Assembly (NCBI GenBank): GCA_964385175.1
Contig: CAYLNL010000003.1
Coordinates: 201,315-265,314 of the forward strand
DNA from: CAYLNL01 sp964385175
GTDB lineage: Bacteria > Bacteroidota > Bacteroidia > Flavobacteriales > Flavobacteriaceae
DNA: 64,000 nucleotides
Direction of reading: 5' to 3'
The notes beneath the pieces were generated by a model. It was not told where the DNA came from. It saw only the letters and a program-made list of their open reading frames with translations, and did not search any database. Made by a program: the position numbers and the translations under genes. Positions 34,401-45,100 of this stretch are shown piece after piece (position 1 is the stretch's first letter; the number at the start of each line of letters is the position of its first letter).

Positions 34401-36062
34401 TACGACTATGAAACCGCCAATAACCGCCTGAAAAGCACCCATATCGGGGATATCGCCGCCCCGGTAGATTATACCCGTTACCAGCACCATGCACAACATG
34501 GCTATTTGGAAGAACTACCCCACCTGGAAGAAATAGGTTGGAATTTCAAGGAAGAAGTGGTAAAAACCATCCGCCAAAAAGTAGTGAGCGGTACGCCCGA
34601 AACTACGTACTACCAATACGACGGACAGGGGCAGCGCATCCGCAAAATCACTGAAAACCAGGCGGCGAGCGGGGTAACACCCACCAAAAAAGAAGAGCGC
34701 ATTTACATTGCCGGCTATGAAGTGTACAAAAAACACAGCGGCGCCCATACCGGCCTGGAACGGGTGAGCCTGAGTTTGTTAGATGGCGGGCATCGCTTTG
34801 TGATGGTGGAAACCCGCAACGCGGTGGATGACGGCACCGAAGAACACCTGGTGCGCTACCAGTTGCACAACCATCTCGGCTCTGCCGCTTTGGAGTTGGA
34901 CGACTCGGCACAGGTAATCTCCTACGAAGAATACCACCCTTACGGTACTACGGCTTACCAGGCGAAAAACGCCGCCATAAAAGCCGCTGCCAAACGCTAC
35001 CGCTATACGGGCATGGAGCGGGATGAAGAAACCGGGCTGGAATACCACGTGGCACGCTATTATTTACCGTGGTTGGGCAGATGGTGCAGCGCCGACCCGG
35101 TTGGAATCGGGGACGGGGTGAATGTGTATCTATATTCCCGTAATAACCCGATTTTATTGTTAGATACTAGCGGAACCCAAGCATGGGGAGCACATTTTAC
35201 AGCAGGTAAACGAGGCCCTTTATCTCCCAGTGATTTCAACCAGGGACAAAGGGATCAGACTCCTCCACCACCTCCTCCTCCACCTCCACCGCCACCTCCA
35301 CCACCGCCTCCACCACCGCCTAAATCAGATCCTACAGAGGAATTGCTCAAACTCGTTACCCCAGAATATGCTGCGAAATTGAAAGATAATAGCCTCTTGA
35401 AGGAACAAAAGTTATTGATTATTACGGGTTTTCTTATCGCTATACAAGAACTCAAAAAGCGAGGGTTACCCACGAGAAATGCAGTTCTTCTAATAGCCCA
35501 TATAGGTAATGAAACCATGTTTGGAAAACTGGTCAAGGAAAATCCTAATGCTAAAGTTAATAATGTATTTAGCTTTCAACCTAAAGAAAATGCTCAAAAA
35601 GAATTGAATAGGCGTGGAATTGAGGTTATAACTTCCATTAGGGGTAATAGAATCAACGGTGTATTGGCGGGAACCCCTACACCTACCCCTGTCTACTCTA
35701 GCTTAAGACAAGCAATACAAATTCAACTTGATGTTGTATTTAATCTTTCAACATTTCCAAATCAGGAAGCGGTAAAAGGCGAATCAAAGTTTAGTGCAAT
35801 TGGAGATATACTTAAAAATACAAATCTAACAGCTTTTGAATATGGGAAAAGAGCCGGTACAGCCGGATACGCGGGACCTGGTACAGCCGAAAGCGCAAGA
35901 TACGGAGACGAAACCGTAGTATCGTATGAGCATGTAGTTCGTCTTCTAAAAACTTTTGCCAAAAACCTTCCCAATGGTGTAAGCCCGGAAGCAACAGATT
36001 TTATAAATAACGCAATAAAAGAGCTTCCAATATCAGGAGCCCCGCCAAAAAATAAAAAATAG
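28410..36062 (+). CDS. Tc toxin TcB-TcC fusion (SpvB, TcdB middle, RHS cage, glucosaminidase-like tip)
   Basis: 2550 residues. About 45-330: SpvB domain (SLNLPKGGGALKGIDEKF, LSLSYNSGSGNGIFGLGWNL). About 480-750: FG-GAP-like Asp loops (LLDLNGDGKPEAV, DIDGSGTTDI). Then TcdB middle domains and long YD/RHS repeats, ending in the RHS core RYTGMERDEETGLEYHVARY around residue 2202 and DPVG then GVNVYLYSRNNP. D2229 and D2252 are 23 residues apart, the same spacing as I recall for the two aspartates of Photorhabdus TccC3 autoproteolysis, so self-cleavage near residue 2256 is likely. P2285-P2304 is a run of 20 prolines. Residues 2305-2550 are the variable tip, AT-rich and glucosaminidase-like (LIAHIGNETMFGK, later AGYAGPG). 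In known Tc toxins this cage holds the tip for injection through TcA. No signal peptide. The tcA gene follows 110 bases downstream. Confidence 0.92.
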   Translation: MATQAQQAAPKNSGSANSSKSKENPFLTRESATKSNAIEVPSLNLPKGGGALKGIDEKFSVNAVNGTASFSIPLPVSPARGASPALSLSYNSGSGNGIFGLGWNLGLPSIKRKTDQELPQYLDSIDSDTFLFSEAEDLVPAYQKELDGSFSKDAQGNYIIAEKNSLDGTHRIRYYRPRIEGLFARIERWTEKTTGVIKWRIITQENTTTLFGWTPGAVIADPANPARVYEWLPEFVFDDKGNCAHYIYKEEDDLGLDTALLHNKNRLPGGNLAYTNTYLEKVLYGNQTPYKQFEDVFPAETDYLFSTVFDYGEYNSVSPFDKINDWDFRPDAFSHYKAGFEIRTTRLCRRVLLFHHFNGANEYNGLVRSLNFQYNTASQAGFTFLEAITATGYVKKADGSYSQKSLPPMEFAYQPHDWSAEVKTIAPDALAHAPAGIEEAPYQFTDLYNEGLAGILTEQANGWYYKHNLGDGKFEQAKLVTPKPSFTGLGSSLQLLDLDADGGKQLVSTSAEPKGFFELDDANDWQPFRNFHHFPNIDLSAPNVRLLDLNGDGKPEAVITEENVFTWYESDGRKGYKPAIKTSKPFDEEAGPAIVFADSTQSIFLADMSGDGLTDIVRIRNGEVCYWPNLGYGKFGAKVAMDHAPVFDHPDHFNPSYIKLADIDGSGTTDIIYLGKNRFSCWLNRSGNRFTASPFEIPAFPEIHNQANVTVTDLLGNGVACIVWSSPLSKDAGAPVRYIDLMNSKKPHLLIAYKNNLGKEVSLEYTPSTHYYLEDKAAGKPWVTKLHFPVHCISKTETRDTISGHRFVNSYSYHHGYYDHPEREFRGFGRVEQTDSEHLEHWVKGNASNITNAELHQEPVVSKTWFHTGAFLQKDAILTQFAHEYWYEEMEQAGFSISHPEHTLPDARLLVAPGLDPNLADEWSAEEWREALRACKSMPLRAETFARDAAKFGNTEDAIRRELTPYTVASKNCVIELLQPKGKNKAAVFVVKESEAITYNYERSISPSFGGDTGEVDPRIAHNLNLKLDEYGNVLESAAIVYPRLSPDSSLPAETQQEQAKTIILYTQNRFTNDVNLDDSYRLRLPSEVKTFELKGVAKTGDYYTLSDFDDILTASTDALYYETDKEPAAGTSQKRLLEHIRTNYRKNDLSGPLALHQLESRAVPYENYQLAYTPELLEHIYSDKADNPTLANLMLEGKFSHSIDEMGIADANWWIRSGTTQFTQGAETATDAQNRFFVPISYTDPYSAKTKVRYYGNYYLFIEQTEDALGNTASVAVFNFRTLAPRRMKDANGNFSEAVTDELGLVKAMAVFGKGSQADDVTNIEEATNTAETALIASFFNASDSVQLTTLGKQLLQHATMRFVYDFEVYGNTGKPTVVAAISRETHYRKPDGTLNPESPVQLAFEYSNGLGQVAMKKVQAEPGNAKSVTLNPDDTYSVTTVDTGASNPKQLRWLGNGKTILNNKGNPVKQYEPYFSVSWQYENFKELVETGVTPILYYDALGRLVKTDMPDGTFSKVEFDAWKQIVYDANDTVTETDWYLNRTNRLIDAQLTAEGKDPQREKEAADKAAKHAGTPNTLHFDTLGRPVLSVEHTKHITTEADEFYRTKVKLDTEGNLRSVIDARELPSNSNKGNTVMQYQYDMLGHRVWQNSMDAGQRWLLVNILGNPLRTWDERGHEFRYFYDLAHRPTHSVVLGGDGTAPLNHIFERIFYGESLLLPGRTNEAALQAKNVLGQAIKGYDTGGLVDTPEYDFKGKPIATTRTLFKNYKEVANWTDANLATDLEADTFTFTTETDALGRITRQVAPDGSVITPSYNEAGLLHAESVLHPGALTPSVYIKDIDYNEKGQREKITYGNDVSTRFYYDRETFRLKRLESKRQNNDPLQDWQYTFDAVGNITHIEDKNIPVVFFNNTKVTGGSEYTYDALYRLVEATGRENSAALSYGSEDNWNDAPFMHALNPGDPMSVRSYTQRYQYDAVGNIREMKHLATGGNWTRSYDYETANNRLKSTHIGDIAAPVDYTRYQHHAQHGYLEELPHLEEIGWNFKEEVVKTIRQKVVSGTPETTYYQYDGQGQRIRKITENQAASGVTPTKKEERIYIAGYEVYKKHSGAHTGLERVSLSLLDGGHRFVMVETRNAVDDGTEEHLVRYQLHNHLGSAALELDDSAQVISYEEYHPYGTTAYQAKNAAIKAAAKRYRYTGMERDEETGLEYHVARYYLPWLGRWCSADPVGIGDGVNVYLYSRNNPILLLDTSGTQAWGAHFTAGKRGPLSPSDFNQGQRDQTPPPPPPPPPPPPPPPPPPPPKSDPTEELLKLVTPEYAAKLKDNSLLKEQKLLIITGFLIAIQELKKRGLPTRNAVLLIAHIGNETMFGKLVKENPNAKVNNVFSFQPKENAQKELNRRGIEVITSIRGNRINGVLAGTPTPTPVYSSLRQAIQIQLDVVFNLSTFPNQEAVKGESKFSAIGDILKNTNLTAFEYGKRAGTAGYAGPGTAESARYGDETVVSYEHVVRLLKTFAKNLPNGVSPEATDFINNAIKELPISGAPPKNKK

Positions 36063-36074
36063 GACTCAGACCGC

Positions 36075-36100
36075 TCCGCTAAGTCTCCTGGCTTAGCGGA
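36075..36100. repeat. Palindrome between the two Tc genes
   Basis: TCCGCTAAG at 36075-36083 and CTTAGCGGA at 36092-36100 form a perfect 9-bp stem with an 8-base loop (TCTCCTGG). It resembles the CGCAAAGTC-TCCT-GACTTTGCG palindromes of the 25.6 kb tandem repeat. There is no T-run, so it might protect or attenuate the message rather than end it. Confidence 0.7.
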
Positions 36101-36172
36101 AGAAAAACAAAGCAGAAGATAAAAAGTTAAAAAAATATAAAACAAAATAAAAACCTTAAAAACTAACAAATC

Positions 36173-39100
36173 ATGGCAACCACCGAACCAAAAACAAACC
36201 GGGTAGTCGGGAAAATCACCGGCAGCAACGGACGCCCCGCAGCCAACCTATATGTAGCCATTTACGATATAGACCTGCGAAATTGGGAACTCCTATCGCA
36301 TGGCATCACCAACCGCGAAGGCGCTTATGAGCTCACCTGGGCGCATAGCCAGCTGAGTGGTCGCGGTAAAAAAACCGCCGATATTGCCCTAAAGGTAAGC
36401 ACGGCAGGAAAACACACGCTACTCTATCAATCGTCCGTAGACGAGGTGCGGTTTAATGCCTCTGAACGGGAAGAAATAAACGTTACCCTTAAAAAACCCG
36501 TACCGGTGGAACGGGTGGAATATGATTTCCTGTTGGGAGAAGTCTCTTTCTTAGCCGATAAAATCCCTGTTCACAAGCTACAGGAAAGTAATAAACACCG
36601 GGATGTTACCTTTCTTTCCAAAGAGTTGGAAGTTCCCTTTGAAAAAATAGCGCACTTGGTAGTAGCCCATAAAATGGGTGTTCTTTCTGGCATAGAACCC
36701 CCGTTTTTCTATGCGTTGCTCCGCAAAAATACGCTCCTTAAAAACGCATCGGGCCAGTTGATGGGAACCCGGCTTTCTATTGGGGTGAACGATGATGAAC
36801 AGGCGCTTCTGTATGCCGCCGCTCTGGTGGAACCGGAACGCATACGCGAAGACGTGAAAGCCGCTGTTGCCGAAATGATTGTGTCGGTGCAAATAGGCGA
36901 CGCCTGCGATGCTTTCATTGAACAACTGCAACGGTACCGGGAAGCCGCTACCCGTTATTACCAGGACGAACATCCCCGCAAAGCGGTGGAATTGGTGCGC
37001 CGGTTTATAAAAGAAGGAAAGATACAGGAAATGGAAAACCTGTTTTTAGAAAATAAGAACGACCTGAATGCCTTTTTTGACAAAATTACAGACCGTTCTT
37101 TTTTTGATACTGATGCCAGGGCGGCAGATGCCCAAACCCAGGTGGAGCTGGGAAAACTCATAGGCTTTGGGAGTGAGGTGATGCCGGAAATTGTCCGCAA
37201 ACACGACCTGAAAAAGCCGGCGGACATCCGGAAATTAGCCCGACTCAACAAAGCCAACTGGGTAAAAGAAATCAGCGCCCTTAAAAAAGATGTGGCAGAC
37301 AAGGAACGCATCAACAGCTACGCCTCATTCTTAGTCCGAAGATTTGAAAAGGAATACCCTACCACCGCCTTTGCCGCCCAGTTGGAGCGAGAGGAAAAGT
37401 CATTGCTTCGCAACCAGGAAAAAATGGTGGCTTTTTTCAACGAACACCCCGATTTTGACCTCGCCAACGACTCGGTGGAGCGCTTCCTGAAAACGAAACG
37501 AGTCGCCAGAAAAGAAGCAGAGCCCATTACCCCCGAATTGAAAAAGGTGCAGCGGGTCTTTAAACTGATTCCCAACTACACCAAAACCCAGGCGTTGCTC
37601 CGGGAAAACATCCACTCTTCTCAAAACATCGTAGCCCTTGGTAAAACCCGTTTCATCAACGAAATAGCCCCCAAATCCGGTCTCAGTGAGAAAGAAGCAT
37701 CGGAAATTTACCAAAAAGCGGAAGCCAAAAACACAGCCGCTATGCTCCTGGCAGGCCAGTTGCAGGACATAGTGGGCATAACGGACATTGCCTCCTTCAA
37801 CACGGATGCGCTTTCCAAAAAACTGGAAGCGGTGAGCGAAGATTTTCCCAATCTCAAAACACTCTTTAAACTCACCGATACCTGCGCCTGTGAGCATTGC
37901 CGTTCTGTATATAGCCCGGCGGCTTACTTAGTGGAATTGCTGCAATGGATAGGCAGCCGCTCGGTAACCGATACAACCGCTAATCCGCCCGTAACTTCCA
38001 ACCTCGCCAAAGAAACTCTATTTTCCCGCCGCCCCGATTTATGGGACATTGATTTGGGTTGCGCCAACGCCACCACACCCATGAAATATATTGACCTGGT
38101 GTGCGAATTGCTGGAAGAAGCGGTAGCCCCCGACCCGGGTATCGACTACACCGGGGTATTGTCTGACGGGGTAGATCCGCTGAAAGGCGCTATTTCTTCC
38201 GGCCTGCTGGCTGCCCTTACGGCTGCCCGCATCCCGGTTACCGATAAAGCGGTGGTTTATGAAACCGAAACCGCAAATGGATTATCCGATGCGTTACCCC
38301 ATTATGTACGAGACACCAAAGCCGTGTGTAAAATTGAAACTGTTGGGGTAAATACCTATAAAATATACCGACTCCGGCAAACGCTGGCTTCGGCGGAAGA
38401 GTTAGACGCAGCCCCGGAGTACGTGAACGGAGAAGCATACAAAACACTTAAAAAAAGCGCCTTTGCTTTTACCCTTCCGTTTGACTTAGACCATACCGAG
38501 GCCAGCGCTTATTTTGAGCGCTTTGGAGTAAAGCGGGAAGTTGTTATGAAAGCATTTCAATCTGCCGGCAACCCGGCGGAAGAAGTCATCGCCGCCGAAA
38601 AATTAGGACTCACCGATGCTGAACGAACCCTTATTGTTACAGAAGAACCCACTCCATCTGCACAACAAGATTATTGGAATGTTCCCACTCCCGGCGATGC
38701 AGTGGCTTACATGAAACAGGTTGACCATTTTCTCGATAAAACCGGTAGTACCTACAAGGAACTGGAGTTATTGCTGAAATTAAAATTTATTGACAAAAAT
38801 GGAAACTTGTTTATTAAACACAACGACCTGACGTGCGATACCGCCCAAAAAGAAATCGCCAACCTGGATATAGAAGCATTAGACCGAATACACCGTTTCC
38901 TTCGACTGCAAAAGAAAACCGGCTGGAAGCTGGAAACGCTTGATGAGGTTATTTCCCAAATGCCTTTGGGCAAAAATACATTAGATGATGCTTGTTTAAT
39001 AAAAGCCGCCCAACTATCTGAAATCGCTGAAAAAACGAAAATCAAATTAGACGAACTCATTGGCTTTTATGGTGAGATACCGCATGAAATTCTCGTGGAG

Positions 39101-42100
39101 AATGGTCCCAACCCGCTTTACCATCAAATTTTTCTGAACAAAGCGAAAAATGGGTTTATAGATGAAAACCTGCTCCCGGAAAAAATAGACGGCTCACAAC
39201 TTATTACCAACTACCTGGCAAGCATTGCTCCCTGCCTGAAGCTAAAACAAAAAGACCTGGAAATGTTGTTGCCGTTGCTACCCAATACCACGCTTAGCTT
39301 CGCCAACCTAAGCCGACTGTTTGCCATTTCAAAGCTCATGAGTAAGCTCAAGTTAAAAGCCGAAGAATTTATTATCCTGGTGAACCTGTCCGGAACAGAT
39401 GTTTCCAACTCGCCTCAACAAACACTTGACTTCATTGAAACAGCAGATGCTGTTAAAAAATCGCCCTTAAAACTTGCCGAGCTTCAATTTATATTGAATC
39501 ACGAAGCCGAAAATCTCGCAAACCGGGTTATGGGGGATGAAAAAATTACCGAAGTTTTAGAAAAGCTTAAAAAAGAATACAGCGCCATCGCCACTGCCTA
39601 TTCTTCTAAATTCGACCCGAACCTGGAGGCTTCTGAACAGGTGGAAACACTTACTACCGTATTGTCTGCTTTACCGGATGTTACAGAAGAAAACGTGAAA
39701 ACGCTGGTACAGTTTCTCGATAAAAAATGGGTGCTGGTAACCGATGCCAAGGATTTTGTAGATGATACGCTTCCTTTCCTGGATACCGCAGCGATAAAAA
39801 GCGCTTTAGACGCCTTAGACGGCGCGTCCGGCTCCAGCATTATGGTCAGACAGAAAGCATTGGTTGAGGCATACATGAATGCCGCCGCATCGTATCAAAT
39901 TCAAAACGCTAAAAAAACAGCGCTGGAGCAAACGGTTACCTCTCAGTTTAAAACAGAAGAAGCTATTGCTGTTGCCGTTTTAACGTATGCCAAACTTCGA
40001 AAAACCGCCCCCGGAACAGACCGGGTAGCCGATGTATTGGGCGATAACTTTACGAATACCTTAACGGCAGCCAATTTCCCCAAAGCTTTTGAAGCCATTC
40101 GGCTTCTCCATAAATTGTTCCCCTTTGTAAAGGCATTGGGATTGAGTGCCACCGACCTGGAATGGCATTTGCAACACAATGGCGATGCCGGCTGGCTGGA
40201 ATTAGATACCATTCCCTACAATACCGGGCAAACCGCAGTAGATTTGGGCGAGTATCTCAATTTTAGCGCCCTATTAAATTGGGCGAAAGAACTCAGCCCG
40301 GTTCCCAACCCGGCAGATGCCGAACAGCCGGTATCTTTTTATACCATAGCCACTATGCTGCTCCCCGGAAGCGCCGCTACCCGAGACACATTTTTTACGG
40401 CATTTGCACTGCTTACCGGCTATGAAACGGCCGATTTAGATGCCATCGATGCAGCCTTATTTTCTCTATTCGCCTTAGCTACCTACCGGGAAGCTGCCAA
40501 CTGGGAGCGGGTAACCGACTGCGCCGGGTACCTCCGCAAGCTCAATTCAGATGTAGCTCAAATTAAAGACTACATAAAACCGGCTCTTACCTCCACGGAG
40601 GCCGGTACCTTGCGGGCAGCGCTGAAAGCCCGCTATGACGAGGATACCTGGTTGCGAACCCTGGGGGAGATTATGGATGTCATCCGTCCACAGAAACGAG
40701 ATGCACTGGTAGCCTACCTGTTAGCCATGAATCCGGGCATAAAAGACACCAACGGACTATATGACTATTTTCTCGTGGATGTGGAAATGGAAGCCTGTAT
40801 GCCCTCTTCACGCATTGTGCAGGCACACAACAGTATCCAGCTATTTGTGCAGCGCTGCCTGATGGGGTTAGAACCCAAAGCCATCGCCAATACAGCGAAC
40901 GACCCCAACTGGAACCAGTGGAAATGGATGAAGAACTACCGCGTTTGGGAAGCCAACCGCAAAGTGTTCCTCTATCCCGAAAACTGGTACGATGTTACGC
41001 TGGCAGATGATAAATCGTACCTTCTTACGGAACTTATCAGCGAACTCCAACAAAACGAGCTCACGGAAGACACTGCTAACGAAGCATTGATAAAATACCT
41101 GGAAAAATTAGACAATATTGCCTTCTTAGAAGTCATGGCTACCTGGTACCAGGTTGATACAAGGGTGATGCACGTCTTTGCGCGCACCAAAGGAGGCGAC
41201 CCATCCATTTATTATTATCGCCGGTTTGAGCAGGAACGTTACTGGACGCCTTGGGAAAAAGTGGAATTGGATATCACCGGCAACCACCTGCTGGCTTTTA
41301 TTCGAAACAACCGCCTGCACCTGGCATGGCCTATCTTTAGCGAAGAACCCGAGGTAAAAACCGAAATGGAAATACCCAACAGTGCTCCCGGCACCAAAGT
41401 AGAGGGCACCGCTAAGCGCAAGTTAAAAATACAACTCGCCATCAGCGAATATTCCAATAAAAAATGGCAGCCCAAAAAAGTGTCCCAAGAAGGCATTCTC
41501 ACCCCTTCCTATTTCACTTCGGTTGCAAACGATTTATACACCCCCAAATACAGCCTTTCCTACCTCCCCCAATTTGACCACATCTGGCTGTTCAGCACCA
41601 ATTGGAATGCCGGGGAAGAATATCACTATTTGAATGGTGCATTCGATGTTACCGGTTGCAAAGGCTATCCCGAACTGATATTTGGCGGAGAAGCCTATTT
41701 CCCCGATTTTTATCCCGATTTCAGGGATGCAGTTCTAAGAGCGCAACGCTATATGGAAATAGAACCCATTCAACCCGATGATTTGTCGGTGCGAAATGGC
41801 ATTTCATTCTTCCAATATTATACACTATTAAGCAAAACACCCGGCAGGTATCGCATTACCTACCCTCACCAGTTTACCAGTATAGATGTTATTGCGTTTC
41901 TCATAGAGTTTCTGTTCTACCTGTTCTTCAGAAACGTCCTGAATGAACGAGTTCAGTTCAAGATTCCATTGGGAACGCTGCTTCCTTATTTTAAAGAAGA
42001 TAGTAACCATGCCTATGTAATTATTCCCGGGTTCTACAAAGTAGAAGGAAGCTATAAGAAAAATCATACCCTGTCTGACGGGGAAAAACGAACCGCTTTC

Positions 42101-45100
42101 AATGTATTTACACTGTTAGAAGCTATTGGCAAGTGGTTCAAAAAAATGATGTTGGACTTTACCGCCAATCCGCCCGCCAACCAGGAAGAAGGCATCCAAC
42201 GCATTATAGCCGATACAGAATTCCAGGACATATTGGCTGAAATGAGCTATTATGAAATGTTCGATCCGCTCCTTAACCTTTTTATAGGCAATACCAATAA
42301 TGCAGAGTTTGAAGAATGGGTTAAAAACCTCAAAGACAAAGAAGGCCTCGTATATGGGGAGCAGTTCAAAAACCTATACCATCCCTTGGTCTGCTACCTG
42401 AGAACCATCCTCAATAAAGAAGGCATATCCGGGTTGATGAAGCGGGAAACCCAGCTTTTTAAAACCGGTTTTAATTTTGAGAACCATTACGTTCCCAACC
42501 CACAAATTGTTCCCAAAGCCTATATGAAGAACGAGGACGGAACCCTCTCGTTGTCCTATCCCGTTGAAGACCTGGATTTTACGAGCGATGGTAGTTACAG
42601 TTCCTACAACTGGGATGTGTTTTTCCGTGTTCCGCTCCACATCGCCACCAGTCTCACCAAAAACCAGCGATTTGAAGAAGCGCTCACCTGGTTCCACTAC
42701 ATGTTCAACCCTACCGGGGCATTGAGCGGCAACGGTGTTCAGAAATACTGGGTTACCAAACCCTTTTATCTCAACCAGGATACCGATTACATCAACCAGC
42801 GAATCGATACCCTATTGTACAGGCTTGCAGACCCGAACACCCCGGAAATAAAAGAGCTGGTATTCGCTGTTGAGCAATGGCGCAACAAGCCCTTTATGCC
42901 CGACTCTATCGCCCGTTTCCGCCCGGTAGCTTACCAGAAGGCATTGCTGATGAAATACATTGACAACCTTACCGAGTGGGGCGATTACCTCTTCCGGCAA
43001 GACACCATGGAATCGGTGGCACAGGCTACGCAGCTATATATCCTGGCAGACAAGTTGCTGGGTCCCAAGCCTCGCATTATCCCTCCTGCGGTGAAACAAC
43101 CCTATGAAACCTACAGCCAGTTAGCGCAAAAATTAGATACGTTTGGCAACGCCCTTATTGAACTGGAAAACATCCTGCCCGACTTGTCTGTACTTCCCGA
43201 AAAAGGAGCAGAACTGCCGGCGCCGCCAATTACCCTCTCCACACTCTATTTCTGCGTTCCGCCAAATGAGAACATGTTGGCATATTGGGACAAAATCGCC
43301 GACCGCCTGTTCAAAATACGGCACTGCCAGAATATTGATGGTGTGGAGCGAAGCCTTGCCCTGTTTGCACCGCCTATAGACCCCGGAATGTTGGTGAAAG
43401 CCGCTGCTTCCGGTTTAGATATTTCATCGGTATTGGCTGGCTTGAATGCCCCAACCCCGTATTACCGCTTCAACATACTTTCCCAAAAAGCCACTGAATT
43501 AGCCCAGGAAGTACGGGGATTGGGAAATTCGCTCTTGCAGGCCTTAGAGAAAAAAGACGCCGAAGCGATGACATTATTGCGAAATGAATTGGAATTAAAG
43601 GTGTTGAATGCCGTAAAAGACGTTAAAAAATTGCAAATCAACGAAGCCAAAGAGCAGATAGAAATATTGAAGCGGACGAAAAAGGTTACGGAAGAACGGA
43701 AAAAGTATTATGCAGGTATCCAAAAGATTATTTCTAAAGAGCAATTGAACCTGGATAAACTTGGTGAGGCCAACGACTATCAATTCAAATCCCAGATAGT
43801 ACGAACCGTTGCAGGTGCGCTTAGGTTAGTTCCCGAATTTCACATTGGAGCATCCGGATTTGGAGGCTCACCCAAAGTCGTAGTGCAATTAGGCGGCTCT
43901 GCAATGTCAACCGCAACCAATATTGGGGCAGATGTTCTAAACATCCTGGGGTCCATAGCTTCCTACGAAGCCAGCCGCGCCTCTATCCTTGCCGGGTATG
44001 ACCGCCGATACGATGACTGGAAACTCCAGGAACGCCTTGCCAACCTGGAACTCAAGTCCATTGAGAAGCAAATCGCCGCCGCCGAAATACGCAAAGAAAT
44101 CGCCGAAACCGATTTGAAAAACCACGAATTACAAATAGAAAACGCCAAGAAGAGTGATGAGTTCATGCGCTCCAAGTTTACCAATAAAGAGTTATATAAT
44201 TGGATGATTGGGCAAATCAGCGGTGTGTATTTCAAATCTTACCAGTTGGCGCACGATTTTGCCAAAAAAGCAGAGCGCAGCTACCGCTTTGAGTTAGGGA
44301 ATGACGATTCGTACATCTCCTACGGCTACTGGGATAGTCTGAAAAAAGGCTTGCAAAGCGCCGATAATCTGATACACGACATCAAACGGATGGAAACCGG
44401 TTATTTAGACAAAAACAAGCGGGAGTACGAACTCACCAAACACGTTTCGCTCGCCCAGTTAGACCCGTTAGCGCTCGTGCGCCTGCGCGCTACGGGTGTG
44501 TGCGATTTTGAAATCCCGGAAGCGCTGTACGATATGGATCACCCGGGGCACTATTTCAGGCGGTTAAAATCGGTGAGTATGAGCCTTCCCTGCATCGCCG
44601 GCCCCTACACTTCTGTAAGCGCCAAGATGTCATTAGTGAGCAACCGCTACCGGAAAAATACCAATCCCAGTAACCTTAATGATACAGGTTATCCGGAAGA
44701 CCCGGGAAACGATGAGCGCTTCGCCTACAACATCGGCGCTATTCAATCTATCGCTACCAGCAACGCCCAAAACGACAGTGGTGTATTTGAACTGAATTTC
44801 CGCGACGAGCGTTACCTGCCCTTTGAAGGCACGGGAGCCATCAGCAGTTGGCGATTGGAACTTCCCACCGAAATCCGGCAGTTCAACTACGAGACCATTT
44901 CCGACGTAATTATCCACGTGAAATATACCGCACGGGAAGGTGGTTCCGGGCTGAAAACCTTAGCCAATGGTACACTAAAAGACCAGCTAGCTGCCATAAA
45001 CCAAGAGTTAAATAAAACCGGTCTCCACGTGGCTCTAAACCTAAAACACGAGATGCCCAACGAATGGCACTTGCTAAAAAAGAATGGGGAAACAACCCTC

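Noticed and set aside
35255..35536. Minus-strand frame ending in a long glycine run
   Set aside because: It is only the reverse of the polyproline linker codons in the TcB-TcC fusion.
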